Positions 7,410 to 16,093 of a stretch of 34,480 nucleotides of DNA are shown here, in pieces (within the stretch, counting starts at the first letter, position 1; every line of letters begins with the position of its first letter). The notes beneath the pieces were generated by a model. It was not told the origin of the DNA and did not search any database. It worked only from the letters and a program-made list of their open reading frames with translations. Origin of the DNA: Lachnospiraceae bacterium (GTDB lineage Bacteria; Bacillota; Clostridia; Lachnospirales; Lachnospiraceae); the NCBI GenBank assembly GCA_028724245.1, contig JAQYDI010000006.1:1-34480 (forward strand). Reading direction: 5' to 3'. A program made the translations under genes and the position numbers.

Positions 7410-8945
7410 ATGAAGATCAATGGTATTATGCTGCTGCATCACCTGCAGAAATATTTCAATATTCAATATGCGGATGTTACACGGAATATTTTTGTTAAAA
7501 CACCGGTTTTTTATAATGTGTTTTTTGAGATGGAAGAGCATATTGTACTGGTGCAGCCTGATGATCTGGAGAAATGTGTCAGCCGCGTAAAGAATGCAAT
7601 TCTGATCTGCATCAGTCCGCCGGCGGAGATTCCATCTCATTCCGGCAATGATATGATTGTTCTGGATGATCTGCTTTCGGAATCCATGGCATTTAATCTT
7701 CTTATTTATATTAAAGATGCTTTCAATGAATGGGAAGCAAAGATGAATGAAATCCTGAATAAACGGCTGGATTTTCAGAGTATGATTGAAGTGATCAGTG
7801 ATTTTATGGATACATCGGTCGCCCTGATGGCCCCTGATTTTCGCTATATTGCATATACGGTGTCATCTCAGAAGCTGATTGATATGGTTGATTCCCATAA
7901 TTATCTTCCTCTGCATCTGGCGGGTGATCTGCTGAATCAGGCAGAGTACAGGGATCTGGAAAAATATAAGGAAGCTTTTGTATATACACATGCAGAAACG
8001 GTTGTTTATAAAAATATTTTTTATGAAGAGCGGTTTGTGGGACGCCTGTCTCTGCTTGTGGACGAATATACGGATGTGGAGTATGCTGAAGCAGTCTTTG
8101 ACTATGCAGGTGTTTATCTGGAATCTCTTTACCGGCAGAACAGCAGTTTTGAAAATGCAGTTTATAACAGACAGAAGCTCCATTGCTTTCTGGAGGATAT
8201 TTATGCCGGAAAACCTGTGGACAGGGAAGCTTTTTATCAGACGATGCTGGAAAATCAAAGCCGTCTGGATGATCACTGGTACATTGCACTGATGGTTTCA
8301 GGAACAGAAAATGATGCCATTTACAGTGCATCTTACATCTGCAGTCAGCTGGAAGATCTGATTCCGGGAAGCTTTTGTGTAATCATGGAAGGGAAAATCA
8401 TCATGCTGTACAATGAATCCCTGTACCGGAGAAAAGCAGGAAATCCTGCAGGGCTTCAGGCTGCAATGGAAAGAATTGCAGATCAGTTTGCTGTCTATGT
8501 GTTTGTCAGTCGGATGTTTTCGGATATTTCCCATCTGGAAAATATTACAGCCGCTGTGAATCAGGCACAGTTTGTACTGGAATCGGCCATGAGCCGTCCG
8601 GATAAAATAAAAGAAAAAATATATCAGTTGTTTGATGAGTATGCACTGGAGTTTCTGATGAAAAAGGGGATGGCTGATTTTAGGATCGATCAGATCTGTC
8701 ATCCTGCTGTTTTGAAGCTTCAGGAATACGATACCATTCATGAGACTTCATTTTCATGGACATTATATACTTATGTAAAAGAAAAATACAATGCCGTGGC
8801 TGCAGCCAGGGCATTGTATATTCACAGAAGTTCATTTATCAACCGGATGGATCGTATCAGAGAACTTGTGGATCTTGATCTTGATGATCTTGATAACCGC
8901 CTCTATATTGCATTATCCTACCGGCTGATCTATGGTCCGGATTAA
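7410..8945 (+). CDS. PucR/CdaR-family transcriptional regulator
   Basis: A 511-aa protein with a PucR-type helix-turn-helix in the last 60 residues (about 455-511: YVKEKYNAVAAARALYIHR, SSFINRMDRI, then a DLDDLDNRLYIALSYRL tail). The large N-terminal part looks like a sensory region with a degenerate GGDEF-like middle domain, as in this family. Such proteins activate purine, sugar-acid or other catabolic genes. It ends tail-to-tail with the UROD-family methyltransferase, overlapping by 4 nt, so that gene is a plausible target (inference). The RBS AAAGGAGG lies before ATG 7410. Confidence 0.82.
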   Translation: MKINGIMLLHHLQKYFNIQYADVTRNIFVKTPVFYNVFFEMEEHIVLVQPDDLEKCVSRVKNAILICISPPAEIPSHSGNDMIVLDDLLSESMAFNLLIYIKDAFNEWEAKMNEILNKRLDFQSMIEVISDFMDTSVALMAPDFRYIAYTVSSQKLIDMVDSHNYLPLHLAGDLLNQAEYRDLEKYKEAFVYTHAETVVYKNIFYEERFVGRLSLLVDEYTDVEYAEAVFDYAGVYLESLYRQNSSFENAVYNRQKLHCFLEDIYAGKPVDREAFYQTMLENQSRLDDHWYIALMVSGTENDAIYSASYICSQLEDLIPGSFCVIMEGKIIMLYNESLYRRKAGNPAGLQAAMERIADQFAVYVFVSRMFSDISHLENITAAVNQAQFVLESAMSRPDKIKEKIYQLFDEYALEFLMKKGMADFRIDQICHPAVLKLQEYDTIHETSFSWTLYTYVKEKYNAVAAARALYIHRSSFINRMDRIRELVDLDLDDLDNRLYIALSYRLIYGPD

Positions 8946-9979
8946 AACATGATCTGCAGAGGAAGACGTGTGATATCTTCTTTCTTAACATTCATCTTTT
9001 CAATACTGTATTCATCGATGGCGTCAACCAGCCACTGATATACATTGGGGAATACGGAACCGGGACCGCCCTGAGCGATGCAGGGAATGAATCCCTTCGG
9101 TGTACCTACGGCATCGAGCATCTCGTATACGCATTTTTTAACGGATTCAGGAGTTGCGTCGGGACAGTCGATCATAGCGCCATCGAAACCACCCATGAAT
9201 GTGATCTTATCGCCGTACTTTTTAACGAGAGTCGGCAGATCGTTGGAAGACATGCAGCCCTGCCATACGTCGATACCCATATCGATCATAGCGGGTACCA
9301 GAGTAGCACCGTAGCTGTCGGAGTGATGGAATACATATTTGCAGCCATGTTCATGGTAATATTTATAAACTTCTTTGTAAGCGTCTACAAAGAATTCTTC
9401 AAACATGGAAGGGCTGATGAAAGTGCTGTTCATGCTGCCCCAGTCATCGTGGTGGAAGATTGCATCAGGTTTGAGATTGGAACAGATGCCTTCAGCCAGT
9501 TCCAGTTCCCATTCGGTGATGTATTTGATCAGGTCATGTACTTCATCTTCGTAATCATAGAAAGCAATTAAAGTATTGTCAATACCTGCGCAGTGATGCA
9601 TTCTTTCAAAGATACCGGGCGCTACAAAGGCAGATTTATAGGACTGTGTGCTGTCAACCGCGTCGTACTGTGCTTTGCACATAGCCCATTCTTCATCAGT
9701 GAATTTCAATGAAGGAGCTTTCAGGGTGTCTTTCCAGGTTTCAAAATCCTTGATCACAACTTTGTCGGGAGTATGAACCGGGAACATGCCGGGAACATTT
9801 TCCGGCCAGCTGTTGGTAACGCCCCATGCATCAACTACCTCCAGCTGTCCGGGCTGGGGGGAAGGGTTGTGCAGCATAAAAGGATGGAGCAGTAACTGAA
9901 TGGCTTCATAGTTGTTTGCAAATCTTTCGGGATTGCCGCCTTTGATGACGGCATCCATATTCTCTCTGGCAGTAAGCAT
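8942..9979 (-). CDS. Uroporphyrinogen decarboxylase (UROD)-family protein, probable corrinoid methyltransferase-type
   Basis: A 345-aa UROD-fold protein. The family includes true HemE but also MtaA/MtbA and aryl-O-demethylation methyltransferases that act with corrinoid proteins. It has IFHHDDWGSMNSTFISP and FHHSDSYGATLVPAMIDMG, the His-Asp type motifs of the methyltransferase-like branch, and lacks the HemE N-terminal RQAGR motif. In an acetogen it could move methyl groups from methoxylated or methylated substrates, or handle tetrapyrroles; no corrinoid protein lies beside it, so the substrate is open. The start has a GAGAGG RBS 8 nt upstream. The stop overlaps that of the convergent PucR gene. 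The upstream region is full of palindromes. Confidence 0.75.
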   Translation of the reverse strand: MLTARENMDAVIKGGNPERFANNYEAIQLLLHPFMLHNPSPQPGQLEVVDAWGVTNSWPENVPGMFPVHTPDKVVIKDFETWKDTLKAPSLKFTDEEWAMCKAQYDAVDSTQSYKSAFVAPGIFERMHHCAGIDNTLIAFYDYEDEVHDLIKYITEWELELAEGICSNLKPDAIFHHDDWGSMNSTFISPSMFEEFFVDAYKEVYKYYHEHGCKYVFHHSDSYGATLVPAMIDMGIDVWQGCMSSNDLPTLVKKYGDKITFMGGFDGAMIDCPDATPESVKKCVYEMLDAVGTPKGFIPCIAQGGPGSVFPNVYQWLVDAIDEYSIEKMNVKKEDITRLPLQIMF

Positions 9980-10101
9980 GATATTTCCTCTCTTTCCTGT
10001 ATCGTATCGGTACGTTATATTTGTTTCATGCAGAGCCGGTCCTGAACAGTAACGTGTATATCGGCAGAGCGGTTCTGCATAATTACATTATCGATATATT
10101 T

Positions 10102-10125
10102 ATTTTATTGCCGGGTCAATAAAAT
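10102..10125. promoter_or_regulatory. Inverted repeat, candidate operator of the UROD gene
   Basis: ATTTTATTG-n6-CAATAAAAT is a perfect 9-bp inverted repeat. On the minus strand it overlaps TTGACC, a candidate -35 of the UROD gene. A larger repeat, TTACATT (10083-10089) with AATGTAA (10123-10129), overlaps it. A repressor or PucR-family site is inferred. Confidence 0.45.
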
Positions 10126-10182
10126 GTAAATCCATGAAAATGACGTAAATTCAGAAAAAACATTATACAATGTGTATGGTGT

Positions 10183-10198
10183 ATTTTAATATTAAAAT
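10183..10198. promoter_or_regulatory. 16-bp perfect palindrome
   Basis: ATTTTAATATTAAAAT is fully self-complementary and lies about 60 bp before the nudC -10. It may be an operator; being purely AT, it could also arise by chance in AT-rich DNA. Confidence 0.3.
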
Positions 10199-10284
10199 GC
10201 AGAGACAGTTACACGGGATGGAATTGAAGGAACCGGATGGTTGTGTTATACTGATTATAATTTTTGTAAAAAGGGGAATGAGAT

Positions 10285-11199
10285 ATGATTCAGGATATTG
10301 GACCGCATATTTATCATAATGAATATCATCTGAAGAAGCCTCAGGATTCTGACTGTCTTGTGGGTGTGGAGAATGGAACGATTTATATGGTGGAAGGGAA
10401 GTGCGGACCGGAGTATGTCCGTTTTGATATGCTCCCGGATTCTGTACGCGAAAAGGAATCAGGAATTGTTTTTCTGTTTCAGATAGATGATGTTTCCTAT
10501 TTTCTGGCTGATCCGCAGGCAGAAGAACATGGGCTGATCATGGAAGACCTGAGAAAGATAAAAGGAGTCAGAGAAGTGCTGATACAGGAATTCAGGCAGA
10601 TGCGTCCTATGTGGAAAGCATTTGGCGGCATTACAGCAGTGCAGCTGAACGGCTGGTACAGCAATCGGAGGTTCTGCGGCAGGTGCGGATCAAAAATGGA
10701 GAAGAGTACAGCAGAACGGGCGATGATATGCCCGGAATGTGGTCTGACCGAATATCCCAAAATCTGTCCTGCGGTAATTATTGCAGTGACAAATAAAGAC
10801 CGGCTTATGATGACCAAATATGCAGGCAGAGCATATAAAAATTATGCACTGGTGGCCGGTTTTACGGAAATCGGAGAAAGCTTTGAGGAAACGGTGAAGC
10901 GGGAGGTTCTGGAAGAAGTGGGGCTGAAGGTTAAAAACATTACCTATTATAAAAGCCAGCCCTGGTCCTTTTCTGATACGATTCTGGCAGGCTTTTTCTG
11001 TCAGCTGGATGGATCAGAGGAGTATCATATGGATACGCAGGAACTGTCTGTGGCAGAGTGGATTCCCAGAGACCGGATACCGGAGAGAAGTCATGATATC
11101 AGTCTGACCGGCGAAATGATTGAAGCTTTTCGGACCAGGACGTATCCGCAGTATGAAGCATGGGAAGCTGCTTCGAAAGCCGGACCGGATAATAACTGA
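10285..11199 (+). CDS. nudC: NAD(H) pyrophosphatase / NAD-capped RNA hydrolase
   Basis: A 304-aa Nudix hydrolase of NudC type. It cleaves NADH and NAD-capped RNA to NMN(H) and AMP. Order: an N-terminal NudC domain, a zinc ribbon (Cys131, Cys134, Cys149, Cys152), then a Nudix box at 192-214 (starts GFTEIGESFEE, ends REVLEEVGL). The NADH-specific motif SQPWPFP appears as SQPWSFS (224-230), slightly divergent but in the right place. ATG 10285 follows AAGGGGA. It stands as a single gene with a hairpin element after it. Confidence 0.88.
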   Translation: MIQDIGPHIYHNEYHLKKPQDSDCLVGVENGTIYMVEGKCGPEYVRFDMLPDSVREKESGIVFLFQIDDVSYFLADPQAEEHGLIMEDLRKIKGVREVLIQEFRQMRPMWKAFGGITAVQLNGWYSNRRFCGRCGSKMEKSTAERAMICPECGLTEYPKICPAVIIAVTNKDRLMMTKYAGRAYKNYALVAGFTEIGESFEETVKREVLEEVGLKVKNITYYKSQPWSFSDTILAGFFCQLDGSEEYHMDTQELSVAEWIPRDRIPERSHDISLTGEMIEAFRTRTYPQYEAWEAASKAGPDNN

Positions 11200-11271
11200 A
11201 TCTGTTCCGAAGCAGGAAATATGCCGTGTTTTCGAGATGTCGGCATATCCGCTAAACAGATTTGTACCAAA
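11199..11271 (+). repeat. Nested hairpin with an AGATTTGTAC core behind nudC
   Basis: Outer arms AATCTGTT (11199-11206) and AACAGATT (11255-11262) and inner arms ATATGCCG (11219-11226) and CGGCATAT (11241-11248) are perfect. The loop has GTGTTTTCGAG, also found in the cloverleaf element (31198-31208), and the 3' side has AGATTTGTACCAAAAA, the other core of that family. I see it as a diverged member of the repeat family, placed at a gene's 3' end. Confidence 0.5.
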
Positions 11272-11302
11272 AATACAGGAAAACAGGAAGTCGTAGAGTC
11301 AT

Positions 11303-12268
11303 ATGGAGAAAAAATACAGCTGCTGTATCACTTCTGAGGAGGCGGGATATACCGTAAAGCAGATGATGGTATATAAATGGAAGCTGGGAACCGGGCAGAT
11401 TAAGAAAGCAAAGTTCAGAGAGAACGGCATTCTGGTCAATGGAAACCGGGTTACGGTCAGATACAGGCTGCAGGCCGGCGATCTGCTGGAAGTGCTTCTG
11501 GAAGATAAAAATCAGGCTTCTTCGCATCTGATTCCCGTGAAAGGGCCATTGAATGTCATTTATGAGGATGCGGATATTCTGGTGGTGGAAAAGCCTGCGG
11601 GAATTGTCTGTCATCCTTCTGCCGGTCATTACTGTGATTCCATGGCCAATCTGCTGGTGGGATATTTTGCAGATCGGGGGGAAGGCTATGTAGTTCGTCT
11701 GGCGGGGCGTCTTGACAGGGGAACTTCAGGCATTCTTCTGTATGCCAAACATGCACCGGCGCTGACAGAACTGGAGCGTCAGAGGGAGGACGGCAGGATG
11801 AAAAAAACATATTATGCGGTTCTTTCAGGCAGTCCTCCGGTACAAGAAGGAGATATTGAGGAACCAATCGGAGCGGATCCTTCTGTGCCGATGAAACAGC
11901 GGGTCTGCAGCGTTCAGGAAGGCGGTGCAGACGCCCGGACGCACTATGAGATTGTGCAGCGGGCGGAGGACGGAAGCTGTTCTCTTGCCAGCGTTTCCAT
12001 TGCCACGGGACGGACCCATCAGATCAGGGTACACATGTCCTGGATGGGATTTCCGCTGGTGGGAGATACATTGTACGGAGGCATGGAGCAGCCGGGATTG
12101 AAACGTCAGGCACTCCATGCGTACAGCCTTTCCTTCGAACATCCTGTGACAGGAGAACGGATGTGCTTTACCAGTGATCTGCCGCAGGACATGGCGGATT
12201 TTCTGGCAGAAAAAATGTTCTCCCGGCGGAAATTTTCAGCAGAAGAAAACCGGCAGAAGGGTGAATAA
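11303..12268 (+). CDS. RluA/RluD-family pseudouridine synthase
   Basis: A 321-aa rRNA/tRNA pseudouridine synthase. The N-terminal part resembles an S4 RNA-binding region (about 15-70). The catalytic motif RLDRGTSG (136-143) contains the nucleophile Asp138. Later come TYYAVLSG, the ATGRTHQIRVHMSWMGFPLVG region, and the C-terminal LHAYSLSFEHPVTGE. The order and length match RluD/YlyB-type enzymes; the exact uridine target cannot be told. A bidirectional-looking terminator separates it from the convergent symporter gene. Confidence 0.85.
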   Translation: MEKKYSCCITSEEAGYTVKQMMVYKWKLGTGQIKKAKFRENGILVNGNRVTVRYRLQAGDLLEVLLEDKNQASSHLIPVKGPLNVIYEDADILVVEKPAGIVCHPSAGHYCDSMANLLVGYFADRGEGYVVRLAGRLDRGTSGILLYAKHAPALTELERQREDGRMKKTYYAVLSGSPPVQEGDIEEPIGADPSVPMKQRVCSVQEGGADARTHYEIVQRAEDGSCSLASVSIATGRTHQIRVHMSWMGFPLVGDTLYGGMEQPGLKRQALHAYSLSFEHPVTGERMCFTSDLPQDMADFLAEKMFSRRKFSAEENRQKGE

Positions 12269-12299
12269 AAATACAGAAATGATGTATGGACAGAACGAA

Positions 12300-12362
12300 A
12301 AAAGGCTGCCCCGCTGACAGGAACTTTCAACTTGCAGATGAAAGTTTCTGTCGGTGGGGCAG
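12300..12362 (-). terminator. Terminator between rluD-like and AGCS genes
   Basis: Arms 12306-12329 and 12339-12362 form a 24-bp stem with three G-U pairs and a 9-nt loop. On the minus strand it is followed by TTTTTT (plus-strand A-run before 12304), so it terminates the symporter mRNA; it may also stop the plus-strand transcript. Confidence 0.75.
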
Positions 12363-12398
12363 TTCTGGTTAAGCTGCTATGTAAATCTTAATAAATAT

Positions 12399-13832
12399 TT
12401 ATTTGCCTGCTTTGCGTGCAGCTTTATAAGCTGCTCTTTCCTTTTCAACCGTGGGCTGGAAACGGTCTACCTCTTTGGCAATGACATTGCTGAGCAGCAG
12501 CATGCAGATCAGGTTGGGAATGGCCATCAGCGCATTCATAATATCGGAGATGTTCCATACCAGATCAAGTGTCTGCGTAGCACCTACAAATACAACCAGT
12601 GAGAATACCACACGGTAAATGATGTTGTATTTGTGGCTCTGGAAGAGATATTCAAATGCTTTTTCACCGTGATATTCCCAGCCGAGGATGGTGGAGAAAG
12701 CAAAAAGGATAATGCCCAGCGTAACCAGCAGGCTTCCCACAGGACCAAGGACGCTGCTGAACGCAGCCATAGTCAGCTGAACGCCCTTCAGCGGTTCACC
12801 GGCTGCATTGACTGTACCCAGAACACCGGATGAAGCAATGGCAAGACCTGTAATGGTACATACAACAATGGTATCGAAGAAAGTACCGGTCATGTTGATA
12901 TAACCCTGACGAACCGGATCATCAGTTGTTGCAGCTGCAGCAGTAATGGCAGCGGAGCCAAGACCTGCTTCATTGGAGAATACACCGCGGGCAACACCGT
13001 AGCGGATGGAGTTCATGACGGAAACGGTAATGGTACCGAGAACACCGCCGCCGATGGCTTTGGGATTGAATGCCATACCAAAGATCAGATACAGTCCGTG
13101 AGGCAGATTGGTAATATTGCCAAGGATAACAACGATACCGGCAATAACATAGAAAACAGCCATACAGGGTACAACAACGGAAGATACTCTGGAAATACTG
13201 GTGATACCGCCAAGAATGATGGCCAGAGCCAGAACAGTCAGTGCAATACCAGTGATCCAAAGAGGAATACCGAATGTTTCCTTGACGGAGCTGGCAATGG
13301 AATTGGCCTGCGTCATATTGCCGATACCGAAGGATGCCAGTACGGAAAACAGAGCAAACAGGAATCCGAGCGTTTTGCCGAATGTCTTGTTTTTGAATGC
13401 ATTCTTCATAGTATACATGGGCCCGCCGGACATCTCGCCCATGGCGTTTGTTTCACGGTATTTGATCGCCAGCATACATTCGCTGAATTTGGATGTCAGG
13501 CCGAAGCAGGCGGATATCCACATCCAGACCAGTGCGCCGGGGCCGCCGGAAAACATGGCTGTTGCTACACCAATGATATTGCCGGTACCAATGGTAGCAG
13601 CCAGAGCCGTCATCAGGGCGGAGAACGGTGATACATCACCGGTACCGCGGTTTTTTGTACGGGCTTCCTTACTCAGTACGCTGTGAAGCGCATACCCCAG
13701 ATTCCGCCAGGGAAGAAATTTCAGACGGATTGTCAAAAAGATTCCGGTGCCGACCAGAAGCACCAGCATGACGGGACCCCACACAAAATCATCAATCTGA
13801 CTAACGATTTTAGATATTTGGTTCATGTCCAT
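12399..13832 (-). CDS. Alanine/glycine:cation symporter (AGCS family)
   Basis: A 477-aa polytopic membrane protein with about 10-11 hydrophobic segments. It takes up alanine or glycine with Na+ or H+. Family signatures are visible: GTGNIIGVATAMFSGGPGAL, the YGVARGVFSNEAGLGSA region, and GTFFDTIVVCTITGL. Start ATG follows GGAG in the minus-strand leader (GAGGAGACAAACTT). It has a strong sigma-A promoter with an inverted repeat over the -10 and a terminator hairpin early in the 5' UTR, so attenuation is likely. The specific amino acid is not determined. Confidence 0.9.
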   Translation of the reverse strand: MDMNQISKIVSQIDDFVWGPVMLVLLVGTGIFLTIRLKFLPWRNLGYALHSVLSKEARTKNRGTGDVSPFSALMTALAATIGTGNIIGVATAMFSGGPGALVWMWISACFGLTSKFSECMLAIKYRETNAMGEMSGGPMYTMKNAFKNKTFGKTLGFLFALFSVLASFGIGNMTQANSIASSVKETFGIPLWITGIALTVLALAIILGGITSISRVSSVVVPCMAVFYVIAGIVVILGNITNLPHGLYLIFGMAFNPKAIGGGVLGTITVSVMNSIRYGVARGVFSNEAGLGSAAITAAAATTDDPVRQGYINMTGTFFDTIVVCTITGLAIASSGVLGTVNAAGEPLKGVQLTMAAFSSVLGPVGSLLVTLGIILFAFSTILGWEYHGEKAFEYLFQSHKYNIIYRVVFSLVVFVGATQTLDLVWNISDIMNALMAIPNLICMLLLSNVIAKEVDRFQPTVEKERAAYKAARKAGK

Positions 13833-13900
13833 AAGTTTGTCTCCTCTCGCATGATCAGACGTTTTGCTGCTTTAAGATGCAGCCGCCTGAAGTTGATATG

Positions 13901-13938
13901 AAAAAAGGCAACGCAATCCTCTTGATGACCACGCTGCC
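13901..13938 (-). terminator. Leader terminator (attenuator) of the AGCS symporter
   Basis: On the minus strand GGCAGCG pairs with CGTTGCC (one G-U) and is followed at once by TTTTTTC. It sits only a few nucleotides after the predicted transcription start and about 70 nt before the start codon. The G-U pair exists only in the minus-strand RNA, which fits that orientation. A second small hairpin (GCTGC/GCAGC) lies further down the leader. No glycine-riboswitch or T-box sequence is recognised. Confidence 0.55.
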
Positions 13939-13945
13939 ATTTCCT

Positions 13946-13979
13946 TCCTATATTTTACACTTCATATAGGATTTGTCAA
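13946..13979 (-). promoter_or_regulatory. AGCS promoter with overlapping operator-like repeat
   Basis: On the minus strand TTGACA (13974-13979), a 16-bp spacer, then TAAAAT (13952-13957). TCCTATAT (13946-13953) and ATATAGGA (13964-13971) form a perfect inverted repeat over the spacer and -10, as expected for a repressor site. Confidence 0.6.
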
Positions 13980-14046
13980 GTGATTTTGCCAAAAGAAGAC
14001 ATTTTTATGCATATAAAATGTATATTTTATGCATAAATGTGTCGGG

Positions 14047-15033
14047 TCATCTGCTGTACCGGGTTGTTACAAGATCCTCATAGGGTACTTTTTCTTCCAG
14101 CTCCCCGGCTTCCAGCAGAATATCCTGAAGCAGGTCAAAGCTTTCCTCTGTAAATACAGTATCTGTTTTCCAGGTATCCTGGGCAAGATAACGTTCCACA
14201 ATGGCGGCAATCGTATCTGTATCGGTTTCTTCAAATTGAGGTGCGATCACATCCGCAATCTCTTCAGCAGTATGGGAATTGACAAAGTCGAGCCCCATCT
14301 GGATGGCAGCGGTGAATTTTTCCAGAATATCGGAATGGGATTCCATATAGCTTTTCCTTGCACAATAGGCCGTGTAGGGAACATAGCCGGAGGCCTCCCC
14401 CAGAGAAGCGACTACCCAGCCGTTCCCTTCCTGCTCCAAAAGCGTGGCATAAGGTTCAAATTCCACGGTAAAATCAGCATCATTGCCTGTAAAAGCAGCA
14501 GCAGTCAGACCGAAATCAATATTCTGGTCGATCTGAAGATCATTTGCAGGATCCAGATTATTTTTCTTCAGAATATATTCAAATATCATCTCAGGCATGC
14601 CGCCTGCCCTTCCTCCCAGTACATACTTTCCTTTCAGCATATCCCAGCTGAAATTCTCAATGGGTTCTCTGGAAACAAGAAAATTACCGGCCCGCTGGGT
14701 CAGCTGGGCAAAGTTGACAGCATAGTCTTTCTGTCCCTGAGCATAGGCATAGATGGATGCTTCACTTCCCATAAATCCGATATCGGCATCTCCGCTGATG
14801 AGGGCTGTCATGGTTTTGTCGGCACCGTAGCCGGTCACCAGCTCCAGATTAATGCCCTGTTCTTCAAAATATCCGTTTTCAATGGCGGCATACTGGGGCG
14901 CATAAAAGATGGAATGCGCAACTTCATTCAGAACAACATGCGTACTGTCGGATTCAGGCTCTTTACTGCAGCCTCCTGCAGACGGCAGAAGAATCATGGA
15001 CAGAATGAGCAGAATGGAAAGATTACGTTTCAC
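14047..15033 (-). CDS. Orphan ABC-transporter solute-binding lipoprotein (SsuA/ThiY/NMT1-like)
   Basis: A 328-aa secreted lipoprotein. GTG at 15033 is the best start: AGGAG lies 7 nt upstream, and the N-terminus then reads VKRNLSILLILSMILLPSAGG-Cys, a lipoprotein signal peptide. Upstream residues in the open frame have no signal character. The mature protein has HSIFYAPQYAAIENGYFEEQG, SGDADIGFMG and FEPYATLLEQEGNGW, typical of the nitrate/sulfonate/thiamine-precursor binding family. No permease or ATPase gene is next to it. It diverges from two SAM methyltransferase genes. The ligand is unknown; no TPP riboswitch is seen. Confidence 0.8.
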   Translation of the reverse strand: MKRNLSILLILSMILLPSAGGCSKEPESDSTHVVLNEVAHSIFYAPQYAAIENGYFEEQGINLELVTGYGADKTMTALISGDADIGFMGSEASIYAYAQGQKDYAVNFAQLTQRAGNFLVSREPIENFSWDMLKGKYVLGGRAGGMPEMIFEYILKKNNLDPANDLQIDQNIDFGLTAAAFTGNDADFTVEFEPYATLLEQEGNGWVVASLGEASGYVPYTAYCARKSYMESHSDILEKFTAAIQMGLDFVNSHTAEEIADVIAPQFEETDTDTIAAIVERYLAQDTWKTDTVFTEESFDLLQDILLEAGELEEKVPYEDLVTTRYSR

Positions 15034-15117
15034 GGTCAGACTCCTCGGAAAAAATATCTGCTGTATTATATGCGGCCGGAAAGATGAGGTTCTGATAAAA
15101 AATATTGCTTTTACTAT

Positions 15118-15129
15118 CCCCCCGGGGGG
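15118..15129. promoter_or_regulatory. C6G6 palindrome in the SBP/methyltransferase divergent region
   Basis: CCCCCCGGGGGG, preceded by TACTAT, stands out in AT-rich DNA between the divergent solute-binding-protein and methyltransferase genes. CsoR/RcnR-family metal or formaldehyde sensors bind C/G-tract sites flanked by TACT-like bases, so a metal-related operator is possible. That link is inference. Confidence 0.35.
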
Positions 15130-15256
15130 CTTGCCGGGTAATTTCCGATTTGATAAAATAACTACAAAGTTTTCAAAAGCAGCCGTAAAGCACTTAAGAA
15201 CGGAATTTACTGAAATCATGACGGCAGGATCAATTAAGATAAAGTGAGGAACAGCT

Positions 15257-16015
15257 ATGACAGAGTTAATGCATGAAATTGAAAATTACTGGGAAAACAG
15301 GGCGCCCGGCTATTCAAAGGTGAATCAGGATGAGCTGCAGGGTGTGCAGAAATCACAGTGGCTGGAGGAGTTCAGAAAACACCTTCCCAAAGAGAATAAA
15401 AAGGAAATCAAAATTCTCGATGTGGGAACCGGTCCCGGATTTTTCTCCATCATTCTGACGGAAGAAGGGTATTCTCTCACTGCCGTGGATTATACGGCAG
15501 GCATGCTGGAACAGGCAAGGATGAACGCGGGACAGCTGGCGCAGGAGATCGATTTCATGCAGATGGATGCGCAGAATCTTCGTTTTGCAGATGAGACCTT
15601 TGACGTGGTGGTTTCCAGAAATCTGACATGGAATCTGGAAAAGCCGGCTCAGGCATACAGCGAATGGCACCGGGTTCTGAAAAAGGGCGGTATGATGCTT
15701 AATTTTGATGCAAACTGGTATCAGCATCTCTTTGATGAGGAAAAGCGCAGAGAGTATGAAGAGGACCGCAGGAAAGTGGAAGAGGCCAGCATGGAAGATC
15801 ATTATACCTGCACTGATATTGATGCCATGGAAAGTATCGCAAGAAGGATCCCCTTGAGCCCTGTCTGCCGTCCCGGCTGGGATTGTCAGGTGCTGGATGA
15901 AATCGGATTTGAAACGGTGGAAGTGGATCTCAATGTATGGGACAGAGTTCTTTCACCGGTTGAAAAGCTGAATTATGCATCAACTCCCGTATTTATGATC
16001 AAAGCGGTGAAGTAG
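15257..16015 (+). CDS. Class I SAM-dependent methyltransferase, first of a tandem pair
   Basis: A 252-aa Rossmann-fold methyltransferase of the Methyltransf_11/UbiE-like type. Motif I is ILDVGTGPGFFSIIL, an acidic residue follows in LTAVDYT, motif II/III is MDAQNLRFADETFDVVVSR, and RVLKKGGMMLNFD is the motif after strand 5. NLTWNLEKPAQAYSEW is almost the same as in the next gene. ATG 15257 follows GTGAGGAA. The substrate is unknown. It is divergent from an orphan solute-binding protein, which hints at metal or small-ligand metabolism but does not prove it. Confidence 0.8.
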   Translation: MTELMHEIENYWENRAPGYSKVNQDELQGVQKSQWLEEFRKHLPKENKKEIKILDVGTGPGFFSIILTEEGYSLTAVDYTAGMLEQARMNAGQLAQEIDFMQMDAQNLRFADETFDVVVSRNLTWNLEKPAQAYSEWHRVLKKGGMMLNFDANWYQHLFDEEKRREYEEDRRKVEEASMEDHYTCTDIDAMESIARRIPLSPVCRPGWDCQVLDEIGFETVEVDLNVWDRVLSPVEKLNYASTPVFMIKAVK

Positions 16016-16093
16016 AAGCCGGCAGGTGTATGGATACAGAAATTGATGCGGTAAAAGAAGAACTGCCAAAAAAGATGAGAGGAAGACCGGAAT

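Larger units (their letters stand above)
9980..10284. other. 305-bp divergent intergenic region with several palindromes
   Basis: Between the UROD gene (-) and nudC (+). It contains a degenerate inverted repeat of GCAGAGC motifs (about 10030-10078), whose reverse strand carries both CTGTTCAG and GGCTCTG, the two ends of the dispersed repeat. It also contains a 9-bp inverted repeat with 6-nt spacer (10102-10125) and a 16-bp perfect palindrome (10183-10198). A TATAAT -10 at 10256-10261 probably serves nudC; no convincing -35 is seen. No open reading frame here is worth calling. Confidence 0.55.

Noticed and set aside
13833-13950. Possible glycine riboswitch before the AGCS symporter.
   Set aside because: Only about 110 nt of leader with no recognisable glycine-aptamer core; described instead as an attenuator of unknown signal.
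15034-15256. TPP riboswitch expected if the solute-binding protein were ThiY.
   Set aside because: The conserved CTGAGA and ACCTGATCTGG-type segments are absent.
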